A stretch of DNA of 36,197 bases, from contig CAJFPF010000030.1 of assembly GCA_904398655.1 (NCBI GenBank), forward strand, positions 1 to 36,197, read 5' to 3'. The position numbers and the translations under genes are program-made. This stretch comes from an uncultured Anaerotruncus sp. GTDB taxonomy: Bacteria; Bacillota; Clostridia; Oscillospirales; Ruminococcaceae. This document shows, piece after piece, positions 7,532 through 15,742 of the stretch (the stretch's first letter is position 1; each line of letters starts with the position of its first letter). Under the pieces are notes generated by a model. It had not been told where the DNA came from and made no database searches. It saw only the letters and a program-made list of their open reading frames with translations.

Positions 7532-10500
7532 ATGACACTGCCAAGACTTGCCGTTAAACGGCCGGTCGCCATGCTGATGTGCGTGCTCTGCCTTCTGGTG
7601 TTTGGCATTTCCTCCATCTTCGACATGGAGATGGAGTCTACACCGGAGATGAACATGCCCGTTTTCATGGTGATGACCCGCTATGAGGATGCCTCCCCTG
7701 AAGAAGTGGATAGCTTGGTGACCGATGTGATCGAGTCCGCCCTCTCCTCTGTGAGCGAGGTGGAGAGCATGACCTCCCGCTCGTCCGAGGGGTCCTCCAT
7801 GACCACATTGGAGTTTGGTTACGATGTGGATATGGACGAAAAATATGACGATATCAACGAGGCGCTTCAACGTGTCCGTTTACCGGACAGTGCCGATGAC
7901 CCCACTATCATGGAGATGAGCATGGACTCGTCCTCCATCATGACATTAAGCATCGCCACAACTGATACCAGCAGCAATATCTACTCCTATATTGAAGATA
8001 CTGTAGTGCCAGAGATCGAACGGATTGACGGCGTCTCCGAGGTGGAGATGCGGGGCGGCGCCCGGGAGTATATCCAGGTGCTGCTAAAAGAGGAGGAGAT
8101 GACCCAATACGGGTTGAGCATCAGCGATATCGCCAATGCCATCTCCACCGCCGATTTCACTACCACCGTAGGTGACATCAACCGCGGCGAACAATCCCTC
8201 ACCCTTCAGGGCGGTATGAGCTACGACACCTATGACAGTTTGGAGACCATCCCCATCTCGCTGGCCTCCGGAGACATCATCCACGTCTCCGATGTGGCCA
8301 CGGTGACAATGGCGGAGGAAGAACAATCCTCCATCAGCCGGTACAACGGGATTGATAACATCTCTGTCTCGGTTTCCAAGAATCAAAGCGCTAACACCAT
8401 TGAAATTTGTAACCAAGTGGCGGAAGTGGTGGATGAACTTAACCAAGAAGGCCTAGGTATCGCCATTTCCATCACAAACAACTCAGGTGAAACCATCTAT
8501 GAGAATATCATGAACGTGGTTTCCTCTCTGCTTCAGGGCCTGGTATTGTCCATGTTCACGCTGATCGTCTTTTTAGGAGATTGGCGTGCCTCCTTCATCA
8601 TCGCCCTCTCCATGCCTTTGTCCGTCTTCGCGGCGCTGGTGCTGATGGCAGCCTTTGGTATGACGATCAACATCATGTCCCTGGGCGGCCTGGTGGTGGG
8701 CATTGGTATGATGGTGGATAACTCCATCGTGGTGCTGGACAGCTGCTTTAAAGAACAGGATGGCATCAAAACCTATGAACAGGTGGCCATTGAGGGAGCC
8801 AACATCGTCAACGGCTCCGTCATCGCTTCCACCCTCACCACCGTCGTGGTGTTCCTGCCCATCTCCCTGATGGAAGGCATGTCCGGGCAGTTGTTCCGGG
8901 AGGTTGGCTTCACCATCGTCTTCTCCCTAACCGCCTCCCTGATCTCCGCTTTGACAATGGTACCGTTGCTCTTCTTTAAGATGCGCCCGGTGGAAAAGAA
9001 GGAGTCTTGGGTCAACAAACAGGTCCATCGGTTGGAGCAAGCCTATCGAAAAGGGTTGGTAGCGGCCCTGAACCATAAAGTTATCACCATTGGAGCGGCA
9101 ATTGTGATGTTGGCCTCCACCGCCTACATGTTTACCCAGATCGATATGGAATTGATGCCTACCAGTGATGAGGGCACCATCAATATCTCGGTCACCACGA
9201 AGGACGGATTGGATTTGGAGGCCACCAATGTCATCATGGAGCAGGTGGAGGCGATTGTCACCAGCCAAGAGGACGTGGAGAACTACTCGATGCGGGGTAA
9301 TGGCGGCAGTGCAAGCATCGAAGTTGAGCTGCGCGACGATCGGACCCTCTCCACCGATGAGTTCATCACGCTCATGCGTGATGAAACTTCCGGCATCGAC
9401 AATGCTTCGGTGGAAGTGGAAGAGACCAGCTCCATGTCCTTTGGCAGCTCTGGAATCACGATCAATCTCACCGGCAGCAACCTGGATGTATTGGAAGAAT
9501 CAGCCAACGAAATCAAGACGATAGTCCAAACGATGGACGGAATCGATTCTGTTTCTACCAGCCTTTCGGATGGAAGCCCACAGGCAGAGATCATCGTGGA
9601 TCCTGTGCAGGCCGCTGCCATTGGTACCACTCCCTCCGCTATTTTGGGAGAGGCTCAAAACATCCTTTCTGGGATTGACGCCACGGATCTTCAGACCGCC
9701 ACAGAGGAATATACGGTCCGGGTGATGTATGATGAGGACCGGTTCCACGATGTCAGCGATTTGAGTGGTATGATGATCTCTACATCCAGTGGCGGCCAGG
9801 TACCCATCACAGACGTCGCTGAGATTGTCTTTAATAACGCACCCTCCCAGATTGAACGCAGCGACGGAGATTATCGTGTCCAAGTCACCGCACAGACCGC
9901 TACTGACGCTTCCGCCACCCAGCTTACCAACCAAATTCTCCAACGGGTTCAACAGATGGACCTGCCGGACGGTGTGGAAATTGAAGCGGGCGGTTCCTAT
10001 CAGACGATGAATGAGGAGTTTAGCAAGATCTATGAGGCCCTGGCTATCGCGATCTTCCTCGTGTTTGTGGTCATGGCAGTACAGTTCGAGTCCTCAAAAT
10101 TCTCCCTAGTGGTCATGTTGTCGGTTCCATTCTCCATGACTGGTGCGTTCTTGTCGTTGATCATCACAGGGATGACCATCTCCATGACTTCTCTGATCGG
10201 CCTCATTATGCTGGTGGGCATTGTGGTAAATAACGCCATCGTGCTCATCGACTATACCAACATCCTGCGCCGCGAACGGGGCCTGGGCGCCCGAGAGGCT
10301 GTGGTCTATGCCGCCCCCACCCGTCTGCGCCCCATTATGATGACCACTCTCACCACCGTTTTGGGGCTGCTCCCCTCCGCTTTCGGATTGGGCGGAAATG
10401 TGGAAATGATGCAATCCATGGCCGTAGTAGTGATTGGCGGCCTGAGCCTTTCCACCCTGGTGACATTGATCTTAATACCCACCGTCTATCTAATGGCGGA

Positions 10501-10618
10501 TGGTGAAGATCGCCGGAAGAAAGGCGGCAGGTTCGGCCGCAAATCCCTCCTACGCCGCAGCCGCCGGGAGGATCCTCAAGTGAGTCAGGAGCCTGTTGTT
10601 CCGGAGGAGTTTCGATGA
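7532..10618 (+). CDS. RND family efflux permease (AcrB/SwrC-like)
   Basis: At 1028 residues this is full length for the hydrophobe/amphiphile efflux RND family. It has a first membrane helix (VAMLMCVLCLLVFGI), a large extracytoplasmic domain (about 40-330) and helices 2-6 that include GGLVVGIGMMVDNSIVVLDS. In that motif the Asp of the proton relay is kept and the second Asp of AcrB is Asn, as in several Gram-positive homologues. A second extracytoplasmic domain (about 545-850) and the last helices with IGLIMLVGIVVNNAIVLIDY follow. In Bacillus, SwrC of this family exports surfactin; the substrate here is unknown. The stop overlaps the regulator start in ATGA, showing tight coupling. The C terminus is a basic cytoplasmic tail. 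Confidence 0.93.
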   Translation: MTLPRLAVKRPVAMLMCVLCLLVFGISSIFDMEMESTPEMNMPVFMVMTRYEDASPEEVDSLVTDVIESALSSVSEVESMTSRSSEGSSMTTLEFGYDVDMDEKYDDINEALQRVRLPDSADDPTIMEMSMDSSSIMTLSIATTDTSSNIYSYIEDTVVPEIERIDGVSEVEMRGGAREYIQVLLKEEEMTQYGLSISDIANAISTADFTTTVGDINRGEQSLTLQGGMSYDTYDSLETIPISLASGDIIHVSDVATVTMAEEEQSSISRYNGIDNISVSVSKNQSANTIEICNQVAEVVDELNQEGLGIAISITNNSGETIYENIMNVVSSLLQGLVLSMFTLIVFLGDWRASFIIALSMPLSVFAALVLMAAFGMTINIMSLGGLVVGIGMMVDNSIVVLDSCFKEQDGIKTYEQVAIEGANIVNGSVIASTLTTVVVFLPISLMEGMSGQLFREVGFTIVFSLTASLISALTMVPLLFFKMRPVEKKESWVNKQVHRLEQAYRKGLVAALNHKVITIGAAIVMLASTAYMFTQIDMELMPTSDEGTINISVTTKDGLDLEATNVIMEQVEAIVTSQEDVENYSMRGNGGSASIEVELRDDRTLSTDEFITLMRDETSGIDNASVEVEETSSMSFGSSGITINLTGSNLDVLEESANEIKTIVQTMDGIDSVSTSLSDGSPQAEIIVDPVQAAAIGTTPSAILGEAQNILSGIDATDLQTATEEYTVRVMYDEDRFHDVSDLSGMMISTSSGGQVPITDVAEIVFNNAPSQIERSDGDYRVQVTAQTATDASATQLTNQILQRVQQMDLPDGVEIEAGGSYQTMNEEFSKIYEALAIAIFLVFVVMAVQFESSKFSLVVMLSVPFSMTGAFLSLIITGMTISMTSLIGLIMLVGIVVNNAIVLIDYTNILRRERGLGAREAVVYAAPTRLRPIMMTTLTTVLGLLPSAFGLGGNVEMMQSMAVVVIGGLSLSTLVTLILIPTVYLMADGEDRRKKGGRFGRKSLLRRSRREDPQVSQEPVVPEEFR

Positions 10619-11304
10619 ACGGCGGACAACTGGTCCTGCTCCTGGATCCCCAACCCGCTGAACGGGCCCAGCTGACCGAGTTTCTCCACCGCCAGGGGTA
10701 TCTCCCCCTGGCAGTGGAGAAGCCTGAGGAACTTCGCCGCCGATGCCGCCGGGAACCTCCCTCTGCCATCATTCTCAGCAATCGTTTGGATGCTCAGGAG
10801 GATGGATGTTTGGTTTGCAGACAGCTGAAGCAGGATTCTATCACACCAGTGATTTTACTCACCGACACGGATCAGGAATTGGAACTATATACCTGTTATG
10901 CCAGCGGAGCAGACGCCTGTCTAAAGCGACCGATCTCTTTTCCCTTGCTCTCTGCCCGCTTGCAGGCGATGCTCCGTCGCAGCCGTTTCCCTCTCCAAAC
11001 TCCAGTGCAGTTGGGTGACTACACCATTCAGCCTCAACTACACCTATTCTTGTACCAAGGGGAACGGATCTCCCTAACACCCCGGGAATATGATCTGCTA
11101 TGTTACCTAGTGGACCATAGAAATCAGGCCCTTACCCGTACACAGCTGTTGCAAGCGGTATGGGGACCTAACTATCATGGAGATGTCCGAACGGTGGACA
11201 CTCATATCAAGTGTCTGCGCAAAAAGTTGGGGAATCTGGGCGACTCCCTGGTAACCCTTCACCGGGTGGGGTACAAATTCGAATGGAAGGAGGAAGAAAA
11301 TTGA
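10615..11304 (+). CDS. Atypical OmpR-family response regulator without phospho-acceptor Asp
   Basis: A 229-residue receiver plus winged-helix protein. The C-terminal half is a clear OmpR/PhoB DNA-binding domain (LTPREYDLLCYLVDHRNQ, RTQLLQAVWG, VDTHIKCLRKKLG, RVGYKFEW). The receiver is degenerate: the second acidic-pocket residue is Pro (LLLDPQ), the strand-3 phospho-acceptor position is Ser55 (IILSNRL, where IILD is usual) and the conserved Lys-Pro is Arg-Pro (LKRP, 103-106). Thr83 is kept. No histidine kinase is encoded in the window. It therefore probably works without phosphorylation, perhaps through a ligand or its level. Its start overlaps the permease stop by four bases, and the period-11 repeats before the operon are its likely site. 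Confidence 0.9.
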   Translation: MNGGQLVLLLDPQPAERAQLTEFLHRQGYLPLAVEKPEELRRRCRREPPSAIILSNRLDAQEDGCLVCRQLKQDSITPVILLTDTDQELELYTCYASGADACLKRPISFPLLSARLQAMLRRSRFPLQTPVQLGDYTIQPQLHLFLYQGERISLTPREYDLLCYLVDHRNQALTRTQLLQAVWGPNYHGDVRTVDTHIKCLRKKLGNLGDSLVTLHRVGYKFEWKEEEN

Positions 11305-11933
11305 GACGCCCCCTTTGTATCCTCTTGGCCAGCTGCCTAATCCTGGGAGCAGGGACAAAAGCCGCTGCGGCAGCGCCTACCCTTTCCGGGGAAAGCAGCG
11401 CCACCGCCGGAGTCACCTTTTCCGGTTTTTGGCCCTTGGAGGTAGGCAATGGGCGGATCCGTTGGGATCTGGCCAGTTGTACCATTCAACCTAAACTAAT
11501 GGACAATAACGGGCAGGTCTGGCGAATCACAGATGCCACATCCCTATTGGATTCCAGTCTTTTCCGACAGGAAATCACTGTCACCGCAGGTCCGGAGTTG
11601 GTGCGTTCAATAGAGCTCTCCTGTGATGACTCTGGTGCCTTGAGCGCTCAAATATCCCTAAAAAATGCCTACTCCGGCTATCAAACGGCTTTAGCGTTCA
11701 CCATCCAATGGACCGCGCGCCAGGGGGTTACTTTACCAGTCACCGGGCAGGGTGACGCCCAGACGATCTCGGTGGAGGAGGATGCTATCATTGAAGTGGA
11801 CTGCAAGGTCGTACTCAATCAGTTTGATACCAGAGTGAGCGCTTATCCCGAACAGATCCCACCTTTGGAAACCGATCGTTGGAAGGGAATCCCAGCTCTG
11901 GAAGCACTACATGCCTCAGACGAATCATCATAA
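11301..11933 (+). CDS. Secreted protein of unknown function at the end of the RND operon
   Basis: A TTG at 11301 overlaps the regulator's stop codon (TTGA) and lies seven bases after AGGAGG. This makes it the best start, since translation opens directly into a signal peptide (RRPLCILLASCLILGAG, then AAAAAP). The mature part of about 185 residues is Ser/Thr/Gln-rich with alternating hydrophobic residues, suggesting a beta-sandwich. It has Cys in IELSCDD and EVDCKV and in an ASCTIQP segment. I recognise no family. Coupling to the permease and regulator suggests an envelope partner of the efflux system or a sensor that feeds it. Confidence 0.75.
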   Translation: MRRPLCILLASCLILGAGTKAAAAAPTLSGESSATAGVTFSGFWPLEVGNGRIRWDLASCTIQPKLMDNNGQVWRITDATSLLDSSLFRQEITVTAGPELVRSIELSCDDSGALSAQISLKNAYSGYQTALAFTIQWTARQGVTLPVTGQGDAQTISVEEDAIIEVDCKVVLNQFDTRVSAYPEQIPPLETDRWKGIPALEALHASDESS

Positions 11934-11976
11934 ACAAGATACCGCCGGAGAGTGGACTCTCCGGCGGTATCTTGTT
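11933..11976 (+). terminator. Terminator of the RND operon
   Basis: A perfect 20-bp stem (11933-11952 with 11957-11976) with loop TGGA directly after the stop codon. The T-run is short (CTTGTT), so termination may rely on the long stem. Confidence 0.75.
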
Positions 11977-12091
11977 CAGTTCCTAAAAATTGCTATTCAT
12001 GAGAGGAGCCACTTGAAATGCATCCATCTCTTTTTGCTACAGTACAAAATTGCTAAATTTTCAGGTAGCCAAATGTATTCGCACTTGCATC

Positions 12092-12127
12092 AAAAGCGGA
12101 CCCGCAAAAATGGAATGGGCCCGCTTT
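12092..12127 (-). terminator. Terminator of deoC
   Basis: An 11-bp stem with one wobble (12093-12103 with 12117-12127) overlaps the deoC stop codon and is followed by TTTT on the minus strand. The 115 bp between it and the RND operon terminator show no gene. Confidence 0.65.
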
Positions 12128-12798
12128 CACCGCTCATTTTCCGCTATCGCCTCATTCCTCAATAGCGCCACAGCCCCACTTGAGCCAATTCGTTGACAGC
12201 CGGCCCGTAAAAATGCCTCCAGCTGCTGGCGAGTACGGATACCTCCGGCCGCTTTAATCTTGACGTTTGGGCCGATGTGTTCCCGAAACAGCTGGATGTC
12301 CTCTAGTACAGCCCCAGCGGTTCCAAAGCCGGTGGAAGTCTTGATATAATCCGCTCCTGCTTGGGTTACCAGCTGGCAGAGACAGATTTTCTCCTCTCGG
12401 GTAAGATAGCAGGTCTCCACAATGACCTTCAAAATTTGTTTTTCCACCGTCTGACGGACCTGGCACACTTCTTCCAACACCTGGTCAAACCTCCCGTTTT
12501 TTACATCCGTGAGATTGATCACCAGGTCCACTTCGTCCGCTCCTTCCCTCACCGCCTGACGTGCCTCCAGAACTTTAGCAGCGGTGACACTGTATCCCAG
12601 GGGAAAGCCAATCACTGTGCAAACGGGTAATTGGTTCCCATAGGTTCTTTTGATTCGCTCTACATAGCAGGGTGGAACACAGACCGACGCCGTCCGATAG
12701 GCAATGGCCTCCTCGCACAATGTCTGGACCTCTGCCCAAGAAGCTGTCGCTTTTAACAGCGTATGGTCTACATGGCGTAAAATCTCTCTTGCCTCCAT
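12127..12798 (-). CDS. deoC: Deoxyribose-phosphate aldolase
   Basis: The 223-residue product is the usual length for DeoC, which splits 2-deoxyribose-5-phosphate into glyceraldehyde-3-phosphate and acetaldehyde in deoxynucleoside breakdown. It has the HVDHTLLK start, VCVPPCYV, VIGFPLG, and GADEVDLVINL with the proton-relay Asp. The Schiff-base Lys is in ADYIKTSTGF and the second active-site Lys is in VKIKAAGGIR. The start at 12798 follows GGGGGG. It stands alone between the RND operon and the deacetylase gene. A cytidine deaminase-like gene at 34210 could feed the same salvage route, but it is far away. Confidence 0.95.
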   Translation of the reverse strand: MEAREILRHVDHTLLKATASWAEVQTLCEEAIAYRTASVCVPPCYVERIKRTYGNQLPVCTVIGFPLGYSVTAAKVLEARQAVREGADEVDLVINLTDVKNGRFDQVLEEVCQVRQTVEKQILKVIVETCYLTREEKICLCQLVTQAGADYIKTSTGFGTAGAVLEDIQLFREHIGPNVKIKAAGGIRTRQQLEAFLRAGCQRIGSSGAVALLRNEAIAENER

Positions 12799-12867
12799 TT
12801 CAGGCCCCCCAATTTCTTTAGACTTCTGACACGATTGTACCGCAAATCCCGCTGATTGACAACCACT

Positions 12868-13626
12868 TTACGCGCCCGGAAATTGTCGCCCAGTGTGGTC
12901 CAGACGGTAGGGCGCGGAATAGATCAACTCTCCCACGGTGCAAAATGTATATCCCTCCGCTTGAAGTTGATCGAGGGATTGGGCCAAAGCGGCCGGCGTA
13001 TTGGGCTTGCCGGCATGCCAAAGGAAAATGGATCCGGGCCGGCATTTTTTACACACCCGTTCCACCATCTCTTCCACAGGGGGCTCCTTCCAATCTAAAC
13101 TGTCCACATCCCATTGGATCGCCTCCCATCCCAGTTCCCGTGCAGTCGAGATCACCAGATTGTTGTAGGATCCAGAGGGAGGGCGAAATAGGCGGGGTTC
13201 CCGACCTGTGAGCGATTGGATTTGTTCCGCCGAACACTCCAATTCCTGTACAATTTCCTCCCGATTCAATTGGGTCATATCACGATGGGTCTGGGAATGG
13301 CTACCCAGCTCGTGGCCTGCCTGGGCCAACTTTTGCACCGCTTGGGGATATTTTTCACACCACTCCCCCACCAAAAAGAAGGTTGCTTTTACCCCCCGTT
13401 CCTTTAGTAATGCTAAAATCTCATCGATCCCGCTGTCATCCCAGGCGCAGTTGATTCCTATGGCCGCCCGCTTCTCTGAAGTCTCTACAGAATAAATGGG
13501 CAGCTGACGTTGTGCGGCAGCTAGAGCACCTACTGCCCTACTACCGATCCCCAACACCACAACCAGTGCGAAAATCACCCCTCCCGCTCCCAAGGCCGCG
13601 GTCCACCCGCGCGTTACACGATACAT
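12868..13626 (-). CDS. Polysaccharide deacetylase (NodB domain), exported
   Basis: The 252-residue product has an N-terminal membrane anchor or signal (about residues 8-32) and a NodB domain from about residue 55. Motif 1 is AWDDSG (usual TFDDG; both Asp kept). Motif 2 is SHSQTH with the two metal His, motif 3 is RPPSGSYN, motif 4 is WDVDSLDW, and motif 5 is LWHAG in place of LLHD. These enzymes remove N-acetyl groups from peptidoglycan or other amino sugars outside the membrane. The motif 1 variant and overall shape resemble sporulation-type deacetylases of the PdaA/PdaB kind, but that specific role is inference. The start at 13626 follows AGGAGGGG. Confidence 0.88.
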   Translation of the reverse strand: MYRVTRGWTAALGAGGVIFALVVVLGIGSRAVGALAAAQRQLPIYSVETSEKRAAIGINCAWDDSGIDEILALLKERGVKATFFLVGEWCEKYPQAVQKLAQAGHELGSHSQTHRDMTQLNREEIVQELECSAEQIQSLTGREPRLFRPPSGSYNNLVISTARELGWEAIQWDVDSLDWKEPPVEEMVERVCKKCRPGSIFLWHAGKPNTPAALAQSLDQLQAEGYTFCTVGELIYSAPYRLDHTGRQFPGA

Positions 13627-13674
13627 ACCATTCCCCTCCTCTTTTTCATCCTATGCCAGAGTGCGTATATTCAT

Positions 13675-13724
13675 GCGCCGTTCCAAATAGTTGTGTTGAC
13701 AACTATTTGGAACGGCGCTATAAT
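13675..13724 (+). promoter_or_regulatory. Consensus promoter inside a 44-bp perfect palindrome (MATE-MarR operon)
   Basis: The arms 13675-13694 and 13699-13718 are exact inverted repeats of 20 bp with the spacer GTTG. The -35 TTGACA (13696-13701) and -10 TATAAT (13719-13724) are both perfect with a 17-bp spacer, and the palindrome covers the -35 and the whole spacer. The inner part ATAGTTGT-GTTG-ACAACTAT looks like a MarR-family box. Binding there would block RNA polymerase. The MarR gene in this operon is the likely binder. Confidence 0.85.
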
Positions 13725-13785
13725 GAAGGAAAGCATATTTCGTAATCCATGGCAGAAGAAAAAAGAAAAGGACTGTGGCAGGTAT

Positions 13786-15171
13786 ATGAAAAAGATCCTG
13801 ACCCAAGAGGAAAAATTCCTTCAGATGACGCAAACCCCGATTCCTTCGCTGATCTGTAGGCTCTCCGTCCCTACCATCGTCAGTATGATGGTCACCTCCC
13901 TTTACAATATGGCAGATACCTTTTTTGTGGGCCAGATCGGTACCAGCGCCACCGCCGCAGTGGGAGTGGTCTTTTCTCTCATGGCGGTTATCCAGGCGTT
14001 GGGCTTCACCTTTGGGCACGGCAGTGGCAACTATATGGCCCGAGCGTTGGGCAGCAGAGAAACCAAAACAGCCGAAGAGATGGCCGCAACCGGTTTTTTC
14101 TCCGCTTTAATCGCCGGCGGAGTATTGGCAATACTGGGACTGATCTTCTTGGATCCACTGGTGCGGATGCTGGGTGCCACTGAAACCATCCTCCCCTATG
14201 CGCGTGACTATGCGGGCTATATCTTGATCGGCATGCCCTATATGGTGGCGGCCTTGACTCTCAATAACCAGATCCGTTATCAGGGAAATGCTTTTTATGC
14301 CATGTGCGGCATTGCCTCTGGCGCGGTTCTCAATGTTGTGCTGGACCCGATCTTCATCTTTACATTGAATATGGGGGTAGGCGGTGCGGCCTTGGCTACC
14401 ATCCTGAGCCAATTCGTCAGCTTCTGTATCCTGCTGGCCAATACCTACCGCGGGGGGAACATTCCGATCCGCTTGCGCAACTTTAAGCCACGCTGGGAGT
14501 ACTATCGGCAGATCGCCCGAGGTGGCCTTCCCTCCTTTTATCGTCAAGGACTGGCCAGCGCGGCCACTATCTTTCTCAATCTGGCAGCTGGTCCCTATGG
14601 TGACGCAGCCATTGCTGCTATGGGGATTGTCAACCGGGTGAGCATGTTTGCCTCCTCTGCAATGCTGGGATTTGGGCAGGGATTTCAACCAGTCTGTGGA
14701 TTCAATTATGGGGCTCAACTTTATCATCGAGTGAGCAAAGCCTTTTGGTTCTGTGTAAAGCTGGCGTTTGGGTTTTTAGCTGCCTTTGCAGTAGTCGAAT
14801 TTCTATTCGCCCCGCAGATCGTCGCCATCTTCCGTAGGGATGACCCTGAGGTGATCAGGATTGGGACGACCGCGCTGCGGTTGCAATGTATTACGTTACC
14901 GCTCACCGCCTGGATTGTTATCTGCAATATGATGTGCCAGACCATCGGGAAGGCCTTCAAGGCCTCTGTGTTGGCCATGGCCCGCCAGGGATTATTCTTC
15001 CTGCCTCTCATATGGGTGCTGCCCCCTCTGGTTGGGATGATTGGTGTCCAAATCAGCCAGCCTGTCTCCGATGCGCTTACTTTTGTATTGGCGGTGCCTA
15101 TGGGGATCAGCGTATTGCGGGAAATGCAGCGGGATCAAACACAATTGGACACCCAACAGCGAGGGCTCTAA
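13786..15171 (+). CDS. MATE family multidrug efflux transporter
   Basis: The 461-residue protein with about twelve membrane helices fits the MATE family. It has the typical N-terminal block IPSLICRLSVPTIVSMMVTSLYNMADTFFVG, then NNQIRYQGN, a central VLDPIFIF, and a second half with GFGQGFQPVCGFNYGA (given in pieces). MATE proteins export cationic drugs or metabolites using Na+ or H+. The ATG at 13786 is chosen because the frame's earlier ATGs lie in the promoter or before the expected transcription start, and the product then begins MKKILTQEEKF like its relatives. The stop overlaps the MarR start in TAATG. Confidence 0.92.
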   Translation: MKKILTQEEKFLQMTQTPIPSLICRLSVPTIVSMMVTSLYNMADTFFVGQIGTSATAAVGVVFSLMAVIQALGFTFGHGSGNYMARALGSRETKTAEEMAATGFFSALIAGGVLAILGLIFLDPLVRMLGATETILPYARDYAGYILIGMPYMVAALTLNNQIRYQGNAFYAMCGIASGAVLNVVLDPIFIFTLNMGVGGAALATILSQFVSFCILLANTYRGGNIPIRLRNFKPRWEYYRQIARGGLPSFYRQGLASAATIFLNLAAGPYGDAAIAAMGIVNRVSMFASSAMLGFGQGFQPVCGFNYGAQLYHRVSKAFWFCVKLAFGFLAAFAVVEFLFAPQIVAIFRRDDPEVIRIGTTALRLQCITLPLTAWIVICNMMCQTIGKAFKASVLAMARQGLFFLPLIWVLPPLVGMIGVQISQPVSDALTFVLAVPMGISVLREMQRDQTQLDTQQRGL

Positions 15172-15635
15172 TGATGGATCGGGTCAATCGCCGTATCTCC
15201 ATTCTCTATCGATATGGACAGAGATTCCTGACCGCTCGGCTGAAGCCTCTGGGGCTGGAGGTGGGCTTGCTCCCCTCTTTTTTACAAGTCTGCCGGTTCC
15301 CAGGAATTACGCAGGAGGAGATCTCCGCCCATACCGGTATGGACAAGGGAACCACCGCCCGCAGCGTGAAAAAATTGGAGGAACAGGGATATGTCTTTCG
15401 CACAGGAGATCCGGCAGACCGCCGGGTAAACCATATTCAGCCCACCAGCCAGGCGCGAGCATTGGAGCCTCTGGTGGAAGAGGTTGTTGAAGAACTTCAT
15501 CGCCACCTCTACAGAGGTTTCTCTCCCCAGGAGATTTGTTTGACCTTAGAGATCCTGTCCCGAATGCAGAAAAATCTTGAAGAGGCGCTCTCTCAACCGC
15601 ACTCTCCCCGAAAAGCAGAGGGCCTTGAGAAATAG
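15171..15635 (+). CDS. MarR family transcriptional regulator
   Basis: The 154-residue winged-helix regulator has the DNA-binding core ITQEEISAHTGMDKGTTARS followed by the wing GDPADRRVNHIQPT, flanked by N- and C-terminal dimer helices. It starts at the last base of the MATE stop codon (TAATG), so the two genes are translationally coupled; a second ATG follows directly. MarR proteins usually repress their own operon and release DNA when a small ligand binds. The 44-bp palindrome over the operon promoter is the obvious target. The ligand is unknown. Confidence 0.92.
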   Translation: MMDRVNRRISILYRYGQRFLTARLKPLGLEVGLLPSFLQVCRFPGITQEEISAHTGMDKGTTARSVKKLEEQGYVFRTGDPADRRVNHIQPTSQARALEPLVEEVVEELHRHLYRGFSPQEICLTLEILSRMQKNLEEALSQPHSPRKAEGLEK

Positions 15636-15687
15636 GAACACAATTTAGCTGAAGAAATTGCTAACCGTTTTATTTCGTACATTCATA

Positions 15688-15738
15688 CTATAAAAAGCCC
15701 TCACAGAAGGTATAACCTTCTGTGAGGGCTTTTTATAG
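15688..15738. terminator. Bidirectional terminator between marR and cotH
   Basis: A 24-bp perfect stem (15688-15711 with 15715-15738) and a three-base loop, with A-run and T-run on the two arms. It serves the MATE-MarR operon from the left and the cotH operon from the right. Confidence 0.85.
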
Positions 15739-15742
15739 ACTG

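Noticed and set aside
11977-12091. Possible small gene between the RND operon and deoC
   Set aside because: A frame there lacks similarity and only continues from the overlapping hairpin. No convincing start and stop pair with a family was found.
13749-13859. 36-codon frame in the MATE leader
   Set aside because: It has only a weak and distant AAGGAAAG upstream and overlaps the MATE start in another frame. No leader-peptide feature is seen.
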